A stretch of DNA of 5,275 nt. It comes from Candidatus Acetothermia bacterium. Lineage in GTDB: Bacteria; Bipolaricaulota; Bipolaricaulia; Bipolaricaulales; Bipolaricaulaceae. The DNA lies in assembly GCA_003552425.1 (NCBI GenBank), contig PUMC01000034.1:1-5275 (forward strand), read 5' to 3'. Below the pieces are notes generated by a model. The model saw nothing but the letters and a program-made list of their open reading frames with translations. It was not told where the DNA came from and ran no database searches. Both the position numbers and the translations under genes were made by a program. Below are positions 1-5,275 of this stretch, piece after piece. The number at the start of each line of letters is the position of its first letter. Within the stretch, counting starts at the first letter, position 1.

Positions 1-590
1 AATTCCGACAGGGCTATCTCCACCATGATCGGGGATGGCTTCCCGGTGATCTCCTCCACGCATCGCTTCGTCGTGGCCTCGAGGGCGGCGATCACCCCCG
101 CGGTGTCGGGCAGCTCTCCCCCGTCCACAGGGCAGGTTCGGTCTGGATTCGTTGCCCAGAACCGTGCCCCGCGTCGCAACGCCTGGAAAGCGATGTTGAG
201 CTTCCGGTAGTCGAACGTCCGGTCAAACGCAGCGACGACATGTTCGATGTGACTCGGGTTTTCGGTGATCCTTAGGCCAGCCCTCTCCAGCTCTTCGAGC
301 AACGGTGGCTCGCCGATCGCAAACACCCGTGCTCCCGGGGCTACCTGTGCCATACGGCGGGCGAGCACAAACGAAGAGTTGAGCACATCGGCCTCCCCCG
401 CAGGGATGCCCATCCGGGAAAGCTTCTCCGCGTAATTGGCGCGAGATTGGAGCGGCTTGTTCGAGAGGAAGAGGATCTTCCGCCCCCTGGCGCGCAGCTG
501 GGCAACGGCGTTCGGCGCTCCGGGAATGACCCGATCCCCGAGGTAGACGGTGCCGTCAAGGTCAAGGATGTAAGCCTGCAGAGTGCTCAC
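1..590 (-). CDS. HAD-IIA family (NagD-like) sugar/glycerol-phosphate phosphatase, C-terminus cut by the window edge
   Basis: Cytosolic phosphatase of the HAD superfamily with a C2-type cap; the family includes NagD, phosphoglycolate phosphatase and glycerol-3-phosphate phosphatases. About 196 residues are visible from a GTG start at 590, against a usual 255-280, so the C-terminal core with the metal-binding GDxxxTD motif lies off the window. Seen: motif I DLDGT with nucleophile Asp10 and acid/base Asp12; motif II as SNKP with Ser43; cap segment ATNPDRTCPVDGGELPD (146-162); motif III Lys184 in GKPSP. The GTG is chosen because it overlaps the stop of the transporter gene (GTGA) and places DLDGT nine residues in, as usual. 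No strong ribosome binding site is close, so it probably depends on translational coupling. It is a divergent paralogue of the HAD gene at 3670-4530. The exact substrate is unknown; glycerol phosphate is plausible from the neighbouring phosphodiesterases. Confidence 0.9.
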   Translation of the reverse strand, partial: MSTLQAYILDLDGTVYLGDRVIPGAPNAVAQLRARGRKILFLSNKPLQSRANYAEKLSRMGIPAGEADVLNSSFVLARRMAQVAPGARVFAIGEPPLLEELERAGLRITENPSHIEHVVAAFDRTFDYRKLNIAFQALRRGARFWATNPDRTCPVDGGELPDTAGVIAALEATTKRCVEEITGKPSPIMVEIALSE

Positions 591-1498
591 GTGTTCGTCC
601 ACCGCCAGCTCCTTCGTTGCACCAAGGTGACACCCAGAACGACCACCGCAACCGCCGGTAACTGCAGCATGTGAAGCCTCTCCCCGAGGACAAGCCATCC
701 CAACAGCGCGGTCCCCACGGGCACGAGGTTCAACACCACGTTGGCTTCCGTTGCCTTGAGCCTGACCAGGGCGTGGGTGTACAGCATGTAGGCCAATGCG
801 GTGTTGACGAGTGCTAGCCCCAAGACGATGCTCCACGCCACGGGGGGCAACGACGGGACACCCTCCCAGATCAGAGCCAGCGCGACGAGCGGGATCCCTC
901 CCAGACCGAGGGGCAAGGCCGTAAGCGGAAGCGTCGGCAGCTGCCGGTCGCGTGCCGCTTGGCGAGCGAGCACGGGAAGAACCGCGAAGCTCAGCAGCGC
1001 GATGATCAAGGCCCCCAACGAGGCTGCCGGCGGTGGCTCCAAGTCGCTGGCGAAGAACAGGACGCCCCCTCCTACAGCTGCTAGAATCCCCAGCAGCTGT
1101 AAGCGCCGCGGGGGTTCCTTGAGCCATGCCGTCTCCAAGCCGAGGACCGCGATGGGAACAAGGCACAGTACGAGCGAACCGGCTGTTGCCGTTACCTCCT
1201 TCAGCGCCCAGAACAACGCCCCGTTGCCCAGGGTGTACTGGCAGAGTCCCATCAGGCCGAGCCGTTTCCACTGAGAGCGCGAGGGAAGGGCGATGCGGGT
1301 GTTCCGGCGTATGAAAAGAGGGAGCAGCATCACGAACGCTAGCGTGTAGCGCAGGCCCGCTATGGTGACCGGTCCCGTGTACTCGAGAAGGACCTTCACG
1401 CCCACGAACGACGATGACCAGATCGCCGCCACGATCACCACCTCTGCCGTGGCCAGCCATCGGCGCTCTGGAGTGGTTGGCGACAGCGTCGTGTTCAT
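587..1498 (-). CDS. EamA/DMT-superfamily membrane transporter, 10 transmembrane helices
   Basis: Integral inner-membrane protein of 303 residues, normal for the drug/metabolite transporter superfamily with two EamA repeats of five helices each. Hydrophobic segments are visible at roughly 15-38, 43-63, 78-97, 103-124, 133-151, 161-179, 190-210, 219-240, 252-271 and 277-294. Typical family features are the first-helix AAIWSSSFVGVK (24-35), the repeat-1 end around ETAWLKE (122-128), and the repeat-2 counterpart with NLVPVGTALLGWLVLGE (257-273). The loops are Arg/Lys-rich (RRNTR, RRLQ, ARQAARDR). The ATG overlaps the stop of the upstream phosphodiesterase (ATGA), and its own stop overlaps the next GTG, indicating tight coupling on both sides. 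Substrates cannot be read from sequence in this superfamily; known ones include amino acids, drugs, nucleotide sugars and, for LicB, choline. Movement of a head-group alcohol or other salvage product is only an inference from context. Confidence 0.93.
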   Translation of the reverse strand: MNTTLSPTTPERRWLATAEVVIVAAIWSSSFVGVKVLLEYTGPVTIAGLRYTLAFVMLLPLFIRRNTRIALPSRSQWKRLGLMGLCQYTLGNGALFWALKEVTATAGSLVLCLVPIAVLGLETAWLKEPPRRLQLLGILAAVGGGVLFFASDLEPPPAASLGALIIALLSFAVLPVLARQAARDRQLPTLPLTALPLGLGGIPLVALALIWEGVPSLPPVAWSIVLGLALVNTALAYMLYTHALVRLKATEANVVLNLVPVGTALLGWLVLGERLHMLQLPAVAVVVLGVTLVQRRSWRWTNT

Positions 1499-2409
1499 GG
1501 CGCATTGCCTGTGGTCGTGTCATGGTCCTCCGTCCATCGCTGAGGCCAACTGGTGATCACGCCGGTCACTGCTGGGTCCGTCCTGAGGGCAGGGACCGGA
1601 TACCGTGTGCCCCAGACGTAGATGAAGTGGCCCGAAACGGTATAAGCTTCGCCCATCGGTGTTCGGTAACCGCTGAGCAGCGCCGGTCGTCGGGCAACGG
1701 GAACCATCAGACCGTCGACCCCCAGCTTCTCGAGGTAGGCTGGGCCCGTCAGGGGCATCGCAAGCATCAACGCCGCGACCGTGAGTTCGGGGGCGCGTGC
1801 CTTGAGGTACCTGGCGAGACGATGGTCGAACGACGAGACCACTGTCTGGTCCTCCAGACCCAGTTCGCGGATCACTGCAAGTGTGCCGTCGGCAAGCCTC
1901 CGACTGGTCTGCGAAAGCCCGAAGATGGAGCTTGCTCCCTTTAGTTCTACGACGGCCCGCATACCGTGCGCACGCGTCCAACGGAGTGCCTCGGTGAGTG
2001 TGGGGATGGGTTCGCCTCGGTATGCCTTCGCCTGAGCGGAGGACACCTCTCCCGAGGCAATGGTACCAAACGGGTCCCTCTCCGAGAACCAGCTTCCCGC
2101 GTCCAACGCGCGAAGCTCCTCAAGCGTGAACTGGGCTACGTGCCACGGAAAGCGCCATGGGTATACGCGTCGCACGTCTGTTGTGCGGCGCAGCGTGGCA
2201 TCGTGCATGAGCACCAGTTCCCCGTCGGCTGTCAGGCGCACGTCGAACTCCCACATCGTGGCGCCGGCACCCAGGGCCGCCTCAGCGGCAGCCAGTGTGT
2301 TCTCCGGGGCCAGCGACCGCGCCCCGCGGTGAGCAACGATAACCTCGGAGCCATAGAGCATCGTCCCCCCGAGCACGAACGCAAGCAGGGGAGCCAGCAT
2401 ACGCTTCAC
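1495..2409 (-). CDS. Glycerophosphodiester phosphodiesterase with N-terminal signal sequence
   Basis: GDPD-family TIM-barrel enzyme hydrolysing glycerophosphodiesters to glycerol phosphate plus an alcohol, 304 residues from a GTG at 2409. Seen: a basic then hydrophobic N-terminus (MKRMLAPLLAFVLGG, cleavage likely near residue 20), suggesting export or membrane anchoring; catalytic HRGAR with His27 and Arg28; PENT with Glu36; EFD with Glu54 and Asp56; HDATL with second catalytic His69; third metal ligand Glu155 in VELK; SFD (193-195); and a C-terminal GVITSWPQR (283-291), matching the usual GxxTDxP end but with Ser for Asp. The segment at about 78-135 is longer than in the shorter GDPD of this operon. 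GTG 2409 is preferred to ATG 2400 because a weak GGGG ribosome binding site lies six bases upstream. The frame stays open much further upstream, but that part only overlaps the DHH gene. It follows that gene by 47 nt and overlaps the transporter start by 4 nt. Confidence 0.93.
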   Translation of the reverse strand: MKRMLAPLLAFVLGGTMLYGSEVIVAHRGARSLAPENTLAAAEAALGAGATMWEFDVRLTADGELVLMHDATLRRTTDVRRVYPWRFPWHVAQFTLEELRALDAGSWFSERDPFGTIASGEVSSAQAKAYRGEPIPTLTEALRWTRAHGMRAVVELKGASSIFGLSQTSRRLADGTLAVIRELGLEDQTVVSSFDHRLARYLKARAPELTVAALMLAMPLTGPAYLEKLGVDGLMVPVARRPALLSGYRTPMGEAYTVSGHFIYVWGTRYPVPALRTDPAVTGVITSWPQRWTEDHDTTTGNAP

Positions 2410-2439
2410 AAAGCACCCCGTGCACACATACGCCAAGAC

Positions 2440-2453
2440 CTTCCTTCGGGAAG
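2440..2453 (-). other. Small hairpin between the DHH gene and the exported phosphodiesterase gene
   Basis: A perfect 5-bp inverted repeat CTTCC/GGAAG with a 4-base loop lies in the 47-nt gap after the DHH stop codon. Read on the plus strand it is a C(TTCG)G tetraloop hairpin; in the operon transcript the loop is CGAA. No T-run follows on the minus strand, so it is not a convincing terminator. It could affect mRNA stability or mark a processing point, or it may be chance. Confidence 0.3.
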
Positions 2454-2456
2454 CGT

Positions 2457-3668
2457 TCAACCGGCTATGAGCTCGTCCAGGGCCTGGATGATCGCTTCCT
2501 CCTTGCCCCGCTCCACCAGCGCGGCGGCGGCGTAGTCGTGACACGCATCGATGGAGCCGTCCACCCGTTTGGCCGCCTCGGGAAGAAGCCACGAGAGCCC
2601 GGGCATCTCGCCACCCACAATCCGTGCTTCCAGGGGGGAGGGTACGCGCATCGACATCTTGACGAGGTCCCAGTCGAAGCGACCAAGGCCGGGGACTTCG
2701 GCAGGCATGTCCTGGAAGCCGGCGACGTATTTTCCTGGTTCGACAAACCCCGCATCGCGAAGTTCCATACAGAATTCGCCCACGATCTTGACCCCCATAG
2801 GGGCGAACCCATCGCCGACGGAGAACCACTGCACGTGCCGACTATGGGCGAGGCCGTCCCGTTCCAGCCGGGCTGTGACCGCTCGGAAGCGCTCCTCCTT
2901 CACCCTCTCCAGCTCGCGAAGCTTCTCCTCTTGCTCAAGGGACGGACCGGTGAGGCAGCACGCCACGGCGAGCTCGGGTCCTTGCATCGCGTATCCTGCA
3001 GCGCCCAACGTGGTCAGCGACTTCGCCAATGGCTTCAAGGGTTGTGCCGGGGAGAACTTGCACAGTTCATAGGTTTCCCGGCCGTCCTGTTCGTTGACCG
3101 ACACGTGTTTGTGTTGGACCGCTGCGGTCAGCGCTTGGCGGTTCTCGCCGACCAGCCTTCCCCCGCGCTCATGGGAGTCCCCGATGGCCCCGATCACGCC
3201 AAGATAGGCCAGGTCAACGTTCGCCTCGTCCAGCGCCAGGGCGAACAGCCAGGCGGCGGTTGCTGCGGATACATCCTGCTCGCCAGATAGCCCGTAGATC
3301 TCCGTGGACAGGTTCATGACCTTCGGATCGTCAACCGGTTCCGCCATGTGGTGATCCACGATGAGTGTGAGCGAGCGCCCGCCGTTCACCTCGGCGATCA
3401 TCGGCGCGGCGCGTGCACCGAGGTCAACGTAGATCACCGGTTGCCCCTGGAGCTTGTCGTGCAAGCGTTCGTTGATCGGCCGGTGCACGCGTTCAAGCGG
3501 GATGCGGGTGACGCGGACTCCAGCGCGTGTGAGGGACGCGCTCAGCACGGCCGATGATGCGATGCCGTCGGCATCGTTGTGGTGAACCACAGTGACATGT
3601 TCGGGGGCTGCTGCGCGCAGCCTTGTCACCGCTTCGGCGAGTGCCGCTTGGTACTCCCTTTTCCCCAT
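2457..3668 (-). CDS. DHH/DHHA1 family phosphoesterase (RecJ-like, archaeal-type)
   Basis: Cytosolic metal-dependent phosphoesterase of 403 residues. Members cleave single-stranded DNA, short oligonucleotides, cyclic dinucleotides or pyrophosphate. DHH domain motifs seen in order: HNDADG (30-35), VDLGAR (81-86, metal ligand Asp82), DHH (105-107), and GAIGD ending in Asp164, so the usual manganese ligands are present. A charged, probably helical linker rich in Glu/Arg covers about 245-272. The rest resembles a DHHA1 substrate-binding domain: VKMSMRVPSP (336-345), then DACHDYAAAALVERGKEEAI (374-393), which aligns with the usual GGHxxAAG(A)xxxRGKEE signature but lacks the flanking glycines. The N-terminal pattern is closer to archaeal RecJ-like/GAN proteins than to bacterial RecJ, which is longer, or to GdpP, which carries membrane and GGDEF parts. 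The ATG follows the upstream HAD stop by one base and has a strong ribosome binding site. The substrate is unresolved: nuclease, oligoribonuclease or cyclic-dinucleotide hydrolase are all possible. Confidence 0.92.
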   Translation of the reverse strand: MGKREYQAALAEAVTRLRAAAPEHVTVVHHNDADGIASSAVLSASLTRAGVRVTRIPLERVHRPINERLHDKLQGQPVIYVDLGARAAPMIAEVNGGRSLTLIVDHHMAEPVDDPKVMNLSTEIYGLSGEQDVSAATAAWLFALALDEANVDLAYLGVIGAIGDSHERGGRLVGENRQALTAAVQHKHVSVNEQDGRETYELCKFSPAQPLKPLAKSLTTLGAAGYAMQGPELAVACCLTGPSLEQEEKLRELERVKEERFRAVTARLERDGLAHSRHVQWFSVGDGFAPMGVKIVGEFCMELRDAGFVEPGKYVAGFQDMPAEVPGLGRFDWDLVKMSMRVPSPLEARIVGGEMPGLSWLLPEAAKRVDGSIDACHDYAAAALVERGKEEAIIQALDELIAG

Positions 3669-3669
3669 G

Positions 3670-4530
3670 TCAGGCCTCCTTGATGGTGAGCATGTCGATC
3701 ACAGCATCGAACGCGAAGTCCGGTTTCGCGCAGAGCGTAAGGAGCTTCTCCTCTGTCATCGCTCCGCTGCGGACGAACACGCGGGTCATCCCGAGACGTT
3801 CCCCGGAGAGCATGTCGGTATCCATGTCGCCGACGATGGCACATTCCTCGGGGGCAAGCGACAAGCGCTCGAGGGCGATTCGCACAATGTGCGGCGACGG
3901 TTTGCCGATGATGGCGTCGGGCTGTTGGTCGAGCATGTAGGAGAGCGCGCCGATGACAGCTCCCGTTCCGGGGATGACACCGTCTTGTGCCGGGAAAAGA
4001 CGATCGGGATTCGTGGCCACGAACCTCGCCCCGGCATGGTACAGGGCCCGCAACGCTCCCGTAATGCGATCGATGTTGTCTTCCCGGACGCGCCCGGAAC
4101 CGTCGAATGCGGAACCCACCACCACGTACTCCGCCTCCATGGGGTCGTCGGTGAGCACGAGGCCGGCGAGCTCCAGCTCCTCACGGAGTCCCGGAGCACC
4201 GACCATGTACACACGCGCCTGGGGTTTCTGCTCAGCCACATACTGAGCTGTCCCGTACGTTGACAGCACAAGATCGTGTGCATCGACCGGGATCCCTAGC
4301 TTGGCGAACTTGTCTACATAGGAAGACTGCGACTTGGTGGAGTTGTTGGAGATGAACGCCACCTTCTTCCCGCCTCGACGTAGCCGTTCGATGGCTTCCG
4401 GTGAGCCCGGGATCGGGTCGTCGCCACGGCACAGCACGCCATCCACATCGAAGATGAAACCGCGGCAACGCCGTAGCGGATGACCTTCGGGAAACGTCTC
4501 CTCTTTCACGTCGGGAAACCTTTGTTGCAC
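3670..4530 (-). CDS. HAD-IIA family (NagD-like) phosphatase, candidate glycerol-phosphate or phosphoglycolate phosphatase
   Basis: Complete cytosolic HAD hydrolase of 286 residues, normal for the NagD/PGP group with a C2 cap between motifs II and III. Seen: motif I FDVDGVL with nucleophile Asp28 and acid/base Asp30; motif II SNNST with Ser61; cap region about 85-205 including ATNPDRLFPAQDG (172-184); motif III Lys210 in GKPSP; motif IV GDMDTD with Asp235 and Asp239, the magnesium ligands. The start is GTG 4530, with GGAGG six bases upstream. It gives about 20 residues before motif I, slightly longer than many relatives. The frame remains open upstream across the preceding gene, but that part reads as an Arg/Ser/Thr-rich shadow. 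In this family, mycobacterial Rv1692 and mammalian PGP dephosphorylate glycerol 3-phosphate; a phosphodiesterase gene directly upstream and another downstream make that a reasonable guess here, not a demonstrated one. Confidence 0.94.
   Translation of the reverse strand: MQQRFPDVKEETFPEGHPLRRCRGFIFDVDGVLCRGDDPIPGSPEAIERLRRGGKKVAFISNNSTKSQSSYVDKFAKLGIPVDAHDLVLSTYGTAQYVAEQKPQARVYMVGAPGLREELELAGLVLTDDPMEAEYVVVGSAFDGSGRVREDNIDRITGALRALYHAGARFVATNPDRLFPAQDGVIPGTGAVIGALSYMLDQQPDAIIGKPSPHIVRIALERLSLAPEECAIVGDMDTDMLSGERLGMTRVFVRSGAMTEEKLLTLCAKPDFAFDAVIDMLTIKEA
3675..3681 (-). promoter_or_regulatory. Strong ribosome binding site for the DHH gene
   Basis: AAGGAGG on the minus strand, six bases before the ATG at 3668. 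It lies inside the last codons of the upstream HAD gene, whose TGA is one base before this ATG. It supports the chosen start and suggests efficient re-initiation by terminating ribosomes. Confidence 0.85.
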
Positions 4531-4536
4531 GCTACA

Positions 4537-4541
4537 CCTCC
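4537..4541 (-). promoter_or_regulatory. Ribosome binding site deciding the GTG start of the HAD gene
   Basis: GGAGG on the minus strand, six bases before GTG 4530, in the 37-nt gap after the upstream GDPD stop. No ATG in the right frame lies nearby, and the next GTG (codon 8) has a poorer upstream sequence, so this site fixes the start. Confidence 0.75.
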
Positions 4542-4567
4542 ATACTCGCGTCGTCCGACCTTCTGGT

Positions 4568-5275
4568 TTAGGGGGCCGCCTCGATATACCGCTCCGGAAA
4601 GTCCGTGATGATGCCGTCGACGCCGATGTTTCGCATACGCGACAGGACATAGTCCTGGTTGACCACCCACGGAAACACGTATAGGCCCTGGCTATGTGCG
4701 CTGTGAACGAGTTCGGAGGTCGTCTGCGCCCAGTGGGGGAGGATAGCATCCGGCGACACGTGCGCAACTTCCTCCCACAGTGTGAGCCATTCGCCTGCGT
4801 ACAGCATGCCAATACGTATCTCCGGTGCGAGCGACCTGAGTTTGCGCAGTGTGCGGTGGTCGAACGAGACCACCGTTACCCAACCCACCGCGCCGCACGT
4901 GTGGAGCAGCTCCGCCAGCCTCTGCTCGATCCAGGACATCGAGGGCTCATCGTGACGTGTACGCTTGAGTTCGAGGAGGAGTTCGATGCGTCCATTGACC
5001 ATGCGCAGGGCTTGTTCGAGGGAGAGCACACGTTCTCCTGAGAACTCCCGTCCGAAACGGCTGCCGATCTCGAGGCTCTCCATCTCGGCCTGGGAGAGAT
5101 GGGTGGGCCAGCTTCCCCCGCCGGTAAGCGCGGAGATGTCCGCATCGTGAAGGAGCACGAAGCCCTGGTCTTGGGTGGGCCACACATCGACCTCAACACC
5201 GCTCAGTCCCAGGTTCATGGCGTGCTGAAGAGCGGCGGCTTGTTCTTTTTTTAAGCATGGCCAATCGAACAGGTA
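4568..5275 (-). CDS. Glycerophosphodiester phosphodiesterase-like protein, N-terminus open at the window edge
   Basis: GDPD-family TIM-barrel protein. From the in-frame ATG at 5218 it would be 216 residues, but the frame is open for 19 more codons to the edge. Those codons include KKEQAAALQHAMNLG, which aligns without gaps to the PENTLAAAEAALGAG helix of the other GDPD here, so the coding region probably begins further right. Numbering from 5218, seen: EVDVW (Glu9, Asp11, metal ligands), LLHDAD with catalytic His24, Glu83 in LELK (third metal ligand), SFDHRTLRKL (118-127), and the classic C-terminal GVDGIITDFPER (199-210). The catalytic HRG motif and the PENT glutamate are not visible: the aligned residues are YLFDWPCL then KKEQ. 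Either HRG sits further upstream beyond an insertion, or the 5' end is altered, for example by a frameshift at the 7-A run, or the protein is a degenerate paralogue. It is first in the visible operon, 37 nt before the HAD gene. Confidence 0.85.
   Translation of the reverse strand, partial: YLFDWPCLKKEQAAALQHAMNLGLSGVEVDVWPTQDQGFVLLHDADISALTGGGSWPTHLSQAEMESLEIGSRFGREFSGERVLSLEQALRMVNGRIELLLELKRTRHDEPSMSWIEQRLAELLHTCGAVGWVTVVSFDHRTLRKLRSLAPEIRIGMLYAGEWLTLWEEVAHVSPDAILPHWAQTTSELVHSAHSQGLYVFPWVVNQDYVLSRMRNIGVDGIITDFPERYIEAAP

Noticed and set aside
1..5. The window begins with AATTC, like one side of an EcoRI cut
   Set aside because: An uncut GAATTC is present near 2773, so the edge may be chance or a partial digest; nothing biological follows from it.
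801..1944. Plus-strand open frames opposite the transporter and the exported GDPD
   Set aside because: They are Arg/Ser/Pro-rich, low-complexity translations typical of shadow frames; the minus strand carries clear family motifs.
2410..2829. N-terminal extension of the exported GDPD up to an ATG at 2829
   Set aside because: The extra 140 codons overlap the DHH gene in another frame and translate to an Arg/Gly-rich shadow. A signal sequence and GTG start at 2409 fit better.
2538..3290. Long plus-strand open frame (250 codons) opposite the DHH gene
   Set aside because: It is antisense to a gene with intact DHH motifs, and its translation shows no recognisable domain. Long antisense frames are expected in G+C-rich coding DNA.
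3592..4263. Plus-strand open frame (223 codons) opposite the complete HAD gene
   Set aside because: It mirrors the codon pattern of the HAD gene, shows no family motif, and has no convincing ribosome binding site.
4531..4812. N-terminal extension of the HAD gene up to an ATG at 4812
   Set aside because: It overlaps the upstream GDPD gene and has no HAD-like content; the GTG at 4530 has a well-placed GGAGG.
4568..5218. Taking ATG 5218 as the true start of the right-edge GDPD
   Set aside because: The in-frame codons upstream align with the helix preceding the ExD motif in the sister GDPD, so coding sequence very likely extends to the right of this ATG.

Overview
The window is a G+C-rich, gene-dense stretch in which every convincing gene lies on the minus strand, so transcription runs from the right edge (5275) to the left edge (1). 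Good Shine-Dalgarno sequences, GTG starts and 4-nt stop/start overlaps point to a bacterium (or possibly a bacterial-style archaeon). The DHH protein resembles the RecJ-like type common in archaea and some deep-branching or thermophilic bacteria. The species cannot be named from this sequence.

In transcription order the genes are: (1) a glycerophosphodiester phosphodiesterase-like protein, open at the right edge (4568-5275); (2) a complete HAD-IIA (NagD-like) phosphatase (3670-4530); (3) a DHH/DHHA1 phosphoesterase (2457-3668); (4) a second, exported-looking glycerophosphodiester phosphodiesterase (1495-2409); (5) a ten-helix EamA/DMT transporter (587-1498); (6) a second HAD-IIA phosphatase, cut by the left edge (1-590). 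The spacings, in order, are 37 nt, 1 nt, 47 nt, a 4-nt ATGA overlap and a 4-nt GTGA overlap. No terminator or promoter is evident, so the six probably form one operon that extends beyond both edges.

Functionally, two GDPD-type and two HAD-IIA-type genes in one operon suggest a glycerophosphodiester salvage route. The phosphodiesterases would release glycerol phosphate and a head-group alcohol, and one or both phosphatases would dephosphorylate the glycerol phosphate. The transporter could move a product or head group. This linkage is inferred. The DHH phosphoesterase does not obviously belong to the route. There is no stretch over 300 bases without a gene, and I see no RNA gene, mobile element, CRISPR array or long repeat.
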